NCBI GenBank assembly: GCA_004123355.1
Contig: SCHM01000001.1
Span: 7,202,193 to 7,266,192 of the forward strand
DNA from: Amphirosellinia nigrospora
Taxonomy: Eukaryota > Ascomycota > Sordariomycetes > Xylariales > Xylariaceae
Reading direction: 5' to 3'
Length of the DNA: 64,000 nt
The notes beneath the pieces are model-generated. The model was not told the origin of the DNA. It did no database searches and saw only the letters and a program-made list of their open reading frames with translations. The position numbers and the translations under genes are program-made. Shown in pieces: positions 49,944 to 60,937 of the stretch. How positions within the stretch are numbered: position 1 is the first letter of the stretch; each line of letters opens with the position of its first letter.

Positions 49944-52707
49944 GATTAGGTACGAAGTGGGCGTAGGCGCATAAATACCGTGTTAACAAGCTAGAGAAGA
50001 GGAGCTGCAAGGCTAGAAGTTAGCTATTTAGCTCAATGGGGGTTTATGTATAAGTAAGCTGTAGAAGTGAGAACGGGACGGAAAGAGATCGTCTAGTGAG
50101 GCTGTTGGCGAATGAAGAGGGCGTTGTGGCGCAATTGAAGAATGGGTGAGCGGAGTAGTCGGGTTGTGTAGGTAGTAGGCAAATATTACACTAGGCCTGG
50201 CAAATGGGGCGACCTACGGATGTGAGGCTACGAGATTTATACCCAAGACGCGGTCAGTGGGCGTTGACGCGTTGAAGCGTTGAAGACATGGATATTTTGG
50301 GCATGTGATGTGGAACTGAGAGCTGTCCAGAGCTGCCGAAGCTTGTGAAAGTAGGCTTGGGCGCGGCCGGGGACGCTCGTGGGTGGGAGGAAAAGTTTTG
50401 TCAAAGGCCGATGGATGAGGAGGGTGAGGTGTGAGGAGTGTGGCCCGGAGGCGGAGGAGGAGGAGGGAAGGAGAAGGAGAAGGAGAGGAGAAGGACCTGG
50501 GCGGTAGGTCAGGTCAGGTAGGTAGGTAGGTAGGTAGGCAGAGAGAGAGGAGGAGGAGTTATAATAGGTTATGCAGCAGACGTACATGGATGGCAGTAGT
50601 GTGTAAGTAAAGGTAGGTTATGGTAGGTAGTAGGTAGAGAACTTAAGGGAACACAACTGTTGCTTAAGTCGCCGGAACCTTGAACGCTGGGATCCACTTG
50701 CAGCAGCCAGGGCCGGGATGACGGCGGATTGCCGAGAGCTGAGTGGTCAGCTTGCCTCCCGACGGTGGGGCTGGTCGCTTTTTTGGTCGCTTTTTGGTTG
50801 CTTCTATTATTTAAGATGGGCCTCAAATCGGTCAATGAAGACTCCCGTCTCCTGCCAGGGCCACCACCGCGTCTGCCCTACCTACCTACCCCATCGTCTT
50901 CAACCCGAGCCTCTAGCCCGCCACCTTCGCGTCTTGCATGCACCTTCTTATACTCATTTTGATCGCCGGCGAGAGCACAATCAAACAAGCTGCCATATGC
51001 CCTACTATCTTGCCGGCCCCAGTTGATATCTCGCTTTGTTCAATATCTATCATCTTCTGTCCAAAACTAGGTCTTAGAGCTCGAAGCGTCCTCGACCTCG
51101 ACAAGATATCTCACTACCCTTCTCCTACAACGCCACAAGCCCAGCCGGCTAGATTCTGCCTTGAGATGATGGAGAAAAGCTCAATTGAATATATAATACA
51201 ATCCCAACATCCATTTGTCCGTGTTTGATTTGAGTGCATGGTTGGAGAGTTCTGCCTGTGTTTTGAACCTCATCGCGTATAAGTGGCTATGCAAGAGAGT
51301 TGCGGCCAATTTATGAGGACTCAGCTCTCCAGCTCTTCACACCACTAACAATTCTTAATCCAGCCGTTCTTAAGCTATGGATGTTTAATACGGCCGACCT
51401 CGACATTGCTTTGCACCGGGGGTGTTATGTAGTGTCGACGGCTAATTGGGGGTATCGGTGAGACACAAGAGCGGACCCAGCCGAACCGGTCCAGGGCCAC
51501 GCTTGGCCACCACTACGCACGCCTAGCATTTTATCAAGCTCACGCATCTGTAGCGTGGACGTCCACGAACTAATTTCGTTATATATCTCAAAAGATTGTT
51601 CATGGTATATGGCTTACATGATCTGTAATATCGCTTTATCGAATATAGGTATGCTATGATCGACCGGTTGTTTAGAGGTTGCTTGCAACAAATACTGCTA
51701 CCATCTGGGCTGGGGCTCTGTTCTACCACGGTACAGAGCACCGAGTACCTGGATACTCAGACTAAACTACCTAACGTAGGGAATGAAGCTTCCCAAATTG
51801 CCTGAACTATGACTCCTATTGTATTGATAGGGCTGGGCTATCTTTCTTCATTCCTAGTCTAGTCTAGCCATGAGCCGCACACCTCCTTCGTGCAGTAACG
51901 CCAGAATCAACCCAATTTTCAACTAGCTATCTGAGATGGCTTCATTAAGTTGTTTCTATATAATAATGCATTTGAGCTACGAATTTATCATGAACAGGTG
52001 AAAATTAACAAGTATTTCATTCGAAACTGTTTGTGGCTTAGGATTGGGAGAAATATCCGTCCCGGCCACTTCTATTGTTATAAGTGGTAAAAGGGTGCTC
52101 TGATTCAAGGCAACGCACCGATAAGGTCTTATGGAGACAGCAAGACCCTCAACTTAGGATTAATTATTATTCAGATTCTACACTGGTTGGTTACCTATGA
52201 AGTCGCCAAACTACTATATAGTTTGTTCACACTTATCAAGACGAGCGCGTTGGCATGGGTCGACTGCTTTAATAGAGCGAGCCATCTTCTCTAACGAGCC
52301 TGACGAACGTAATTCCCTCAACCACAATAGCCTTTTAGGTACCCGAGGACCAGACTTAAAGCAAGCTTAAATTTTTAAGCTCAACGCCCGACGTCTACTT
52401 CGGTGCCTCATAAGAACTTTGAAGCTTTTGAGGCGGCGTAGTGGGGGAAGTGAAATTTGGAGGGGTGAGACACTTCCATAAAGGGAAGGCGGTGGGCTAA
52501 TACTCCGTTCTGATTGGATATGACGACAAACATTAGTGCTAAGGTAAAAGACGAAGACACTGGGCATGCCAATGCAAGAGCACCCCAGGTACAGTAGACG
52601 TGCGCAAAAAGGTACTACTCCGCTACATCTCAAAACGATATCATTTTTTTTAAAATACCTATCTCAAGAGATTCTATAGGATTATTGCAACTCCGTCCAC
52701 TCTGTTA
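49944..52707. other. 2.8-kb interval between ITC1 and ALG8
   Basis: Upstream of ITC1 and downstream of ALG8, both on the reverse strand. The left part is strongly purine-rich on the forward strand (about 50445-50545), that is, a pyrimidine-rich leader for ITC1, with a GTAG run. The right part (about 51500-52700) is AT-rich and contains only short frames. No gene is supported. Confidence 0.5.
50506..50538. repeat. (GTAG)n microsatellite
   Basis: GGTCAGGTCAG followed by five to six GTAG units. This is the simple-repeat form of the TAGGTA words scattered through the window. Confidence 0.9.
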
Positions 52708-54391
52708 TTATGAAGTAAAGTATACAAACATGACCCAGCTCACAACTACCCCAACGCCGAGTATGCACTCATAAACATGAGAGGCAGGAACTCATAACGC
52801 TTGCCAAATGCCACTTGGTGCAGCAATGAGCAATACACGATCAACGGAATGCTCACTGCAATGTATATAGTAGCCAGTCTATCAAAGAGGAAGAAACGTG
52901 GCCGTTGAGACGCAGGCGCCAGGCGACCAAAGACCATCAGAAACAGAACAAGCCAGAAGATCGTGTATACTGTTTTGATAGGAAATTCGGCAGGCGTGAA
53001 CAGTAGCGGAAATAACGACACGTGGCCAGATACCGCCAGTGCCGGAATGCGCTGAGGTGGCGTCGGTCCTTGAGAGCGATGAGACTGAACGGAATTAGGA
53101 CGAGAAGTATGGCTTTCTCGTGGACATGCCACCCAAATAAGAAGGAGGCGTAACCACATAGCGTCACGGCTCCGACAAAAGCATCCCAACTTGGACGACT
53201 GAAAAGTCTCAACAAGGGTATGCCTTGGAAGAGAAGCGTCAACGCAAAACACAATCTGGGCGTGATCTCGGGAGTACCGCAAAGGCCGTATCGCCTACCA
53301 GGCCTCTCGTCACGCTATTAATGGCCTCAGATTTTACGGGCAAGCCCAAGCGCGGCGCGACTGGTCCTAGTTAGCTACTAGGACGGAGATGGGAATTGAC
53401 CTTATTAAACTCACTAAAAATTAGGACCCGATCAACAAAAGAGTACAATGCCCATACGTTAGGGGCCCAGTATGCATGGCATAAGCCGCGTGAAAATGGG
53501 AACAGTCTACTGAGGATCTGAGGGATCTGGCCCTTCAGAGCGAAAGGGGCAAAAGCCGTGGCAAAGATGGCTAGGATGCCGACGCCAAGTTTCACACAAT
53601 TGGCAATCTGGATTCTAAGATAGACTTGGGCGAGAGACAGTAGGTCCTGAGCAAGAAGACGAAATAGGCTGGAGCAAGGTAGAGGTATATATGCTTCATG
53701 CACAGGAGGGCAGCGAAGACCAAGCCGCTGGCGAGGAGGGTCGACCTTTGGCGTGCGAGGACCAACGACAAGAGCAGGAGACCATACATGGCACCATTAT
53801 ATTGGAAGTGAATATGATCTATGATGAGAAGACCGGGCGAGAGAAGGACCGAGATGGCAGCAGCCTGGGCGGCCCGTTTATGCAAGGTGGGCGAGGACTC
53901 GGCAAACCTAGACACGACGTATTATCAGCTTGTGGGAACAGAAGAGAATCGATGAGCAGCGTAAAGCATACCGCTGGAGGGCGTAGGCCAGGGCCAACTC
54001 GGTTACGATGACGGTGAACCTCTGGAAGTAGACGGTCTGCCAGCTGTCATATTCCAAGTTATTGATGCGAAGCATGGCTGGGTCGACAAGCTTCGCGACC
54101 TGGGAGAGAAGCCACTCGAAGTAGGCGAAGAAGGGCGGGTAGTCGAGGGTCCATTCTGACGTCTTCTCGTAGTACCATTGCCAGGGAGAGAGGCTGTTGG
54201 TAATGGCCAGCCAGTTACGGTGGACTTCGAAATCTGTCGACTTGCTACGATGATATCCACGGTCAGTGCTGGGCGGGAACGTGAGGATGAAGGGTGCATG
54301 TAGAACAAACATACTAAGCTGGGAAGAGGAGGATCTTGAAGGCGGTTGCGACAACGGCGCATTGCGCGATGGTTGGATACGTCTCGCTCAT
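52708..54391 (-). CDS. ALG8: dolichyl-P-Glc:Glc1Man9GlcNAc2-PP-dolichol alpha-1,3-glucosyltransferase
   Basis: ER-membrane glucosyltransferase that adds the second glucose to the lipid-linked N-glycan precursor (ALG6/ALG8 family). Start [20 protein letters not shown] at 54391, then an intron. [38 protein letters not shown] (luminal DYPP motif) and [19 protein letters not shown] follow, then [17 protein letters not shown]. Next are [31 protein letters not shown] and the C-terminal [18 protein letters not shown]. Many hydrophobic segments fit a polytopic protein of about 500 residues. Missing bases: near 53625, at the GGG run 53270-53272, near 53043, and at the CCCC run 52749-52752. The last shift creates a false stop at 52746; the restored frame continues with [13 protein letters not shown] to 52708. 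DYPP with the [10 protein letters not shown] context favours ALG8 over ALG6. Confidence 0.9.
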
Positions 54392-55566
54392 TGCGTTTAG
54401 GGCCTTAGGTGCATGGCCGACGACGTAGCCAGGCTTGCCGAGGTTCGGGCCGTGTGATGATGGTGTCTACCTTCGTAGTCATGAGACGGCGACAATCCCA
54501 CCTTGCACGGCCATGCAGCTACGAATCCAAGCAGGCAGGATGATATCTAGGTATAGTAGATGTTCTAGGTAGGGTAAGTAAGTAGGTAGGTAGGTATGCA
54601 GCTAGTTAGATGTCGGCCTATGGGGTAGACGAATTGGACGAAGAGGTAACTTTAATGTTCCGATAAGATAAGACAACACCTCACGTATGCTGAGACCTGC
54701 ACATGCATCTGTTTCCAGTGCCCACTTTTATATGGGGGTGCATAATGGCTTTCTGGAAAGTCACTTCCCCCACACAAAGTACATACTATGTACAGTAGGC
54801 CAGCCTGTACTATAAATGCTGGTACGCTAAGGGTGACAGGCGCTGTCTTGTTTCAGCTGCGAACTCAAGAATGTGTACAAGAAAGCAATGTAACGATATA
54901 ACGCCTGTCAACACATTCATGATATCTCCATCCCTCCCTCGCTTGTCTACCTAGGTATGCACCTCATGCATACAAGTTGTCACAACTTTCCATATTATTT
55001 TTGCTATTTTGCTTTGCCACATGCTACCACTGCTGTGCATGTAGGAAGGAGACCCGGAACGAGGTTCCGCTCCAGGATAGCAGTTAAGCCTATTCCGACA
55101 GTCCTGCGGCTTGTCTTTATCGCAGCAGGCTTAGTGTGGTGTTGGCGTCGGGGAACTCCACAGCAGACTTGCTTTGTTCATTGCTGCAAAGTGTCCTTTT
55201 TGCCTTTTACTTCATTCGAGCTCCAGCTGGGCCATTGCGAGCCGGCCCCTGGCACCCGACCCTGGAAGCAAGGGTCTAAGGTTAAGGTTAGTACAGTACC
55301 TAAAGTGCCTATTATTGTAACCTTAGGTCTAAGTACTTATGATAATCTGTCCCACCCGCCACATATATGTACTTCTGTATTCCGACGACACGATGTATTG
55401 ACTGACGTTGACCATTCCCGAACACCTCCAGTCCAAACCACTCTAATCCTCTCACTGTTCGGTTTTGTGGTGCACCTCTGCAGCTTCCGTCGAGGCTGTG
55501 TTCTGGTGCAACCGCCGTCGCATCTCGTTTACGTGGCATTAGCTAGGTCCATGGTTCTGGTCCAAG
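54392..55566. promoter_or_regulatory. divergent promoter, ALG8 / ER-Golgi lectin
   Basis: 1.2 kb between the start codons of two secretory-pathway genes. A TTACGTGG element at 55529-55536, 31 bases before the lectin start, contains TACGTG, the core of the yeast UPRE-2 element bound by Hac1/Gcn4. A short word like this can occur by chance. A GTAG/TAGG run lies near 54570-54598. A 231-codon open frame at 54957-55652 overlaps the lectin start in another frame and is considered a chance frame. Confidence 0.5.
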
Positions 55567-56532
55567 ATGCGCTTCCCGCAGCAGCAGTCATTCATCCTCG
55601 CCCTCGGCCTGGCCTCGGCCGTCACGGCACAGGCTCAATTCCTAGTCAGTGAGATTAGCTTCGGTTATACTGGGAGGTGTGTACGCTGTTTACTATATTG
55701 TGATGCATCGGCTGTGTCTTCGCTGTCTTTGTCGAGTCTCTAGCTAGACTAGAACCGTCGAAACTACCTAGTTGCCTAGGTAGATTAAAGGTGACGCTCA
55801 CGCTTACACTTGTGTTTCCTCACAGGATAAACGACCGCGGTGAGGCCAGCGTGCCCGGTTTCACCATCCAAGGCACGCCGAACCCCCCCCTCTCGAACAA
55901 ACTCATCCTCACACCACCCGTCCCCGGCAATACGCGCGGCGCCGCCTGGGCCGACCAGCCGAACGAGTACCGTGAATGGGTCGCCGACGTCGACTTCCGC
56001 GTGAACGGCCCCGAGCGGGGCAGCGGGAACCTCAACATCTGGCTTGCGCGACGGGGTAGTCAGGATGTCGCCTCGTCTAGCATCTACACGGTTGGGCGCT
56101 TTGACGGGCTGGCCATCGTCGTTGACCAGCATGGCGGGGCCGCTGGTACGATTCGTGGCTTCCTGAACGACGGCACCACCGACTTCAAGTCGCACCACAG
56201 CGTCGACAGCCTCGCCTTCGGCCACTGCTACCACGCGTACCGCAATCTAGGGCGCCCCTCGCAGATCAAGCTACGTCAGACCGCCAACGCCTTCAAGGTC
56301 GAGATCGACAACCATCTCTGCTTCGAGAGCGATCAGATCACCATCCCCCGGGCTACCAGTTCGGTGTCACCGCCGCCTCCGCCGACAACCCGGATTCCTT
56401 CGAGGTCTTCAAGTTGGTGGTGATGACCGGGGACCTCGGCGCGAAGGTGCAAGAAGGCTCATCATCCCAACAGCAGCAACAGAATGACGGACAAAACCAG
56501 GCGAGAGCCCAGACCAGCTATGGCCGCAGCCC

Positions 56533-56590
<58 letters not shown>

Positions 56591-57100
56591 AGCGCCCAGT
56601 CCGACGATACATTCGACGACTCCCTCCCCGACGCGTTGGCCGACAGCATCACCAGTTCCAAGGCGCAATTCGCAGACCTTCACAACCGTTTGCAGAGCGT
56701 GAACCACCACCTGTCCACCATCTTCCGGCAGGGTGCGGGCATGAACAACATGGCCGAGAAGCGGCATGAGGAGACGTCGCGGATGATCAACGACTTGAAG
56801 CAGTCCCTGTCAAAACTAGAAAAGCTCGACAGGCTGGAGTTGATCGCGAGCGAGGTCACCAAGATGCAGCGCGAGATCCAGAACATCAAGACGGATCTGA
56901 ACAACCGCATCAGTCAATCCGAGAACAATCTGAAGCGGGCTATAAGCTCCAACCACGGCACCATGCTAGAGCACGTGGCGACGCAGACCACGCCGCGTCA
57001 CGGCAAGCTCATTTTCATTATCATCGGCAGCCAGATCGTCTTAGTAGTAGGTTACATAGTCTACGAGCGCAAGAAGACGTCACCGAAAAAATACCTTTGA
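55567..57100 (+). CDS. EMP47: L-type lectin cargo receptor (ERGIC-53/EMP47-like)
   Basis: Type I membrane lectin that carries glycoproteins from ER to Golgi. Exons 55567-55676 and 55826-57100 plus one restored base give 461 residues. A signal peptide (SFILALGLASAVTAQA) precedes the lectin fold, with FGYTGRINDRGEASVPGFTI, EWVADVDFRVNGPERGSGNL, NIWLARRG, FDGLAIVVDQHGG and HCYHAYRNLGRPSQIKL. The stem contains a Gln-rich stretch, an Asn-Gln repeat encoded by a perfect hexanucleotide array, and a coiled coil (LSTIFRQGAGMNNMAEKRHE, then LEKLDRLELIASEVTKMQ). The transmembrane helix is LIFIIIGSQIVLVVGYIVY. The cytoplasmic tail ends KKYL, a KKXX ER-retrieval signal. One base is missing at the GGG run 56351-56353. 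Divergent from ALG8. Confidence 0.92.
56534..56587 (+). repeat. nine perfect copies of AACCAG, coding Asn-Gln
   Basis: 54-bp perfect hexanucleotide array inside the lectin gene, translating to nine Asn-Gln pairs in the stem before the coiled coil. The unit length preserves frame, so copy-number change alters only stem length. Confidence 0.97.
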
Positions 57101-57774
57101 TGATGATGAAAAAAATTTTTTTTTTAATGAGTGAGCCCCCTTTCACTTGGAAAACTGAAATGGTGGGGGGCATAAAATAGGGGAACGGGGGAAAAGGGGG
57201 CGCGGCTGGGTTATTCATTGTATAAAAGCGACCAAATATCATGAATCTGACATGAAACTTGTTTATTTTATGTATCACGTTTTTTGATCATTTTCAGCGT
57301 TGTATCTTTTGTCTGTCTGTCTGTCTGTCTCTCTCTCTTCCCCCGAAATGTATTCCTATTTCTCTTGAAAAAGATGAAATGAACGGGCTATAGGAAGCCG
57401 TGTCAATGCCAACTTTCGTTGTTGTTGTTGTTGAGAGGGAAGGCCAACAGTAGCGACTGCTTATACCCAATAGTTGCCCGTCAACTCGGTTTAGATACAA
57501 TAAACATCACAATTGACAAAATTCAAAAGCTCTTGACTTTTAGTGGGATAGACCATTGAATGGTGCTGTACCGTAGAACGATAACTCTATGAAAATAGAC
57601 TATGTAACCTCTACGCAAGTAATCGTCATAAGTATATCGTATCGACATCTATCCAAAACAACAAGAGCTGAGCGTTTATCATAATACGTACGTACCTTGG
57701 CTATCCCCTAACTAATAAAAATAAAATTATGTATACCTCACCCCCCTATCTACCCGGCCCAAGCCCGATCAGCA
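57101..57774. other. convergent spacer
   Basis: Between the lectin (+) and aminopeptidase (-) stops. It has A-rich and T-rich tracts right after the lectin stop (57108-57125), ATAAAA at 57172-57177 as a possible polyadenylation signal, and a five-copy GTCT repeat at 57311-57330. No gene. Confidence 0.6.
57311..57330. repeat. (GTCT)5 microsatellite
   Basis: Perfect tetranucleotide run followed by CTCTCTCT. Confidence 0.9.
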
Positions 57775-60027
57775 TCACGACACGCCAAGGATACTCAGAA
57801 GCTCCTCTCCCTTGGGCGCCGTCGTCAGATTCTCGTACCGCCGTCCGTGACGAGGACGCAGTCCTCGATGCGCACGCCGCCGACGTCCAGTACCGCTCCA
57901 GCACGGCCTGGTCGACGTACTTGGAATGCTGCTCGCTGCGCAAGAAGTACGCCTCGATGTACGGCCGGCAGAAGTAGAGCCCCGGCTCGACGGTGACGAT
58001 CATGTTCGCCCGCAGCGCGCTATGCGTCTCTGTGGCGCCGTCGACGGCTGCGGCTGTCGGCGTCTTGATCATGGCGCGTAGGGAGTTTGGGCCGATGGGT
58101 CGCCGCTTTCCCCACATGTTCTCGCCCGCGGGTCGCAGTAACTCTCTGCTGAGGACGCTGTGGTGCTAGTTAGATGGTGTACGTATGAGGAGGTATCAGG
58201 CATCTACGGGGCGGGTTGATGAGGTTCGTTGAGGTGAGGTGCGGCTTACTCATGCACGTCCAGACCGACGTGGTGACCCAGGCCATGCGGGAAGAACGCC
58301 GAGCCCGTGCCGTTCTTAAAGATCTCGTCGGCGGTACCATTACGCAGACTTCGGTGATGGGTCAGATACGTCTCATTTTCAAGGGGTGAAAATCGGCGGG
58401 GACTACTCACATGCCGAGTCTCAGCAGACCTTTGACAGCGACGAGTGTGGCGTGAAGGTGCAGATCGCGGAACGCCACGCCCGGGCGGACACGCTGGATG
58501 CACTCTTCCTGCATCTGATGGACGAGGTCGTAGATGGCCTTGGCCTCGGGCGACAAGGTCGAGCCGACAGGGAGCGTGCGGGTCACGTCGCTCGCATAGC
58601 AATCCCACTCGGCGCCGGCGTCCAGCACGACGAGCTGCCGGCCGGCCAGCGGCTCGTTGTTCGCATCGTAATGTAACGTCGAGGCGTTGGGGCCCGACCC
58701 AGCGATGATGGCGTAGGCTTGCACGTGAGCGTTCTGCGCGGTGCACGAGCTGAGGAAGGCGGCCTCGAGCTGGCATTCGTTCGACAGGCCGTACATCGAC
58801 CTAGCTACCTCCCTGTGCGCTTCGAGGACACGGCATTCGCCTTCCGGATCATATCGATCTCATATTCGGACTTGGTCACCCTGGCCTCGTCCATGACGGG
58901 TTGGAGAGAGGTGACATCGATATGAAGACGAGGCTTGAGGCTGTCAAACTCGGCAAACTTTGGCATGTGGGATGCTCGTAGCACATAGAGAGTCTTGACC
59001 TTGGCGAGCCGCGAGCTCATGTACTCGGAGAGCAAGTTGTTGTATTTCACATCGTGCACGTCGGATCTGGCGAGGCACGCCTCAGGGGACGGAGTATTCC
59101 CAAACCATAATATAGTTGCTGGCGGAGTATACGGGATCCAGAGCGTCAACTTGTCTGCTTCTATATCATACGTGACGCTACAGCCTGGAAAATTGACTCC
59201 GGTGAGATAGTAGAAGCTGATGTTTGAATTAGTCCTACGTGCGAGTATAATTATGTATAATGAGTGCATTGCTGGCTTGGACTTACTACCGACGCTGCCT
59301 GAATGCTGGCCCCTGATCCGAATCTTCCCAGTTCACATCCCATTGGCCTGGCAAAAATATGATGCCCTCTCGTGAACCCAGAGTCTTAGCCACCTTTCTC
59401 GCATGGAGCTTGGCTAATGAGGTAGTTAGTTTTCTTTGTCAGTGTTTATTTAGAGAGAGGATGAGACTTGATCAACCTCCGAACAAGAACAATAGACTAT
59501 AATAAGCATAATCTGATCAAATATGATGAAATGTGGCCATCGTAGTACAGACGGAGGTGACGGACCAGACCGGTGAACTACCTTGATGGTCACCAGAGCC
59601 GACAGAACAAAAAATACGTCTTATCCAGAACCTGGACTGGGACCTCTTGTCACACGTTGTATACATGTGTGATGGCAGATGTAGGACATGAGCCAAGGGG
59701 CCACCCACCGGGATATTTCTCGGTACGCCCGAGGCGCGAAGAGTCGGGCACCTTGATCTCTATAGACCTATGATGGAGACGGTGTGATTAGCACTCGTTA
59801 CACGCCAGGTAGATGACGATACGCCGTCCTACGAGAGGCTAGCGACATGCGGTGTGCGACAAGGTTCGATGGCATTGGATCCCGTCGTCGCACATCATGA
59901 ATGGGGTCTCGGAGGCCTCACTTGAGTCGGTCGCTCGAGTCCCGAACATACGGAAATAAACGTCGACCTACAGTGCGTCAAATTCGTCCTCGATCACGAG
60001 GCTATGTTGGATGTCGGTGGCCTCCAT
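57775..60027 (-). CDS. Xaa-Pro aminopeptidase (M24B, PEPP type)
   Basis: Dinuclear metal peptidase that removes an N-terminal residue preceding proline. The start at 60027 gives [21 protein letters not shown] 204-nt intron (59768-59971) and a second intron then lead to [16 protein letters not shown] and [17 protein letters not shown]. The metal ligands are seen in [19 protein letters not shown] (two Asp), [16 protein letters not shown] (His), VEPGLYF (Glu) and [11 protein letters not shown] (Glu). Two more introns flank the [10 protein letters not shown] exon. The C-terminus reads [16 protein letters not shown], stop at 57775. Missing bases are inferred near 58820, 57888 and 57830; each restores family sequence. 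The usual motif order is complete, so the enzyme is probably active and cytosolic (no signal peptide). Confidence 0.92.
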
Positions 60028-60937
60028 AGCTCCAAGCCTAACCGATTCCCTGGGAGACACTGGTTCCCAAAACGACTGGTTTCACAAGCCTACAACGGTA
60101 GTCCAGTGTTAGAGCGATCTTTGTATCTGATGCCCTACTATGTTATAATGTTATATATGCGATAACAAAAGGTTGTGATGATGACCAAGAATCTTCTTTT
60201 TATTCGGGATGTTGGGAACGAAGGGGACTGTTAGGTAGAGGGTATAGGTATATGACTGGCAGCAATCGTAAGTAACGAGGTACCTATTCGAAGGTACTTA
60301 GTGTGGCGAGTAGAGAGGTAGGGAGAGGCTTGGGCCCCACTGCTTCGCTTCTAGTGCCATTACCTCCAACCTGAAGTCTACTCTACCATGTATGTGTCTA
60401 GGTTGTTTACCTTGTAAGGTAGGTAAGTATCTGTGTAATGCAAGTCATGTCTCCTCTCCTCTGTGAGCTTAAGCGAATAATTGTTACGTCCAAATTGTAT
60501 TATATTACTCTCTTATGATAAAATGCCTGAAGATGAGTTTTCCATGCACCGGCGTGATGGAGTCAGTATATGCCTGTTTTTCTACCATCTGTAGAAATGT
60601 ATATATGTACAGATCGTCGTCACCCTTGGGCCTGAAGCATGTAACGTTAATAGATCTGCGCCCTTCTATCCTAATAGATTATTGGGTATTTGACTAGGTA
60701 TGTATAAGGGCCCAAAGTACAGTCACGCCTCTATGCTTTCTCGTATCATGGGTCGTCATGGGTACTTATGTTACATATGAATCTCTCGGGAATATCCATC
60801 CTCGAAGAACATGGTCCTTTTCCCCGTCGTCCAATGTATCGCAGGCATATTCGAGCCATGCGGTGGGTATCTCTTTTTTTTTTCTGTGCTGTCTGCTTTT
60901 GGTCTTGCCCCTTTGTACCGCAAGAAAATCAATAGCA
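60028..60937. promoter_or_regulatory. interval upstream of the aminopeptidase, downstream of the regulator gene
   Basis: Carries the promoter of the aminopeptidase (read leftwards) and the 3' UTR of the C6 regulator. AT-rich around 60125-60175 and 60475-60540, with TAGGTA words near 60235-60300 and 60410-60430. No gene is supported. Confidence 0.5.

Noticed and set aside
54957-55652. 231-codon forward open frame
   Set aside because: Overlaps the lectin start in a different frame, has random composition, and the lectin start has a clear signal peptide.
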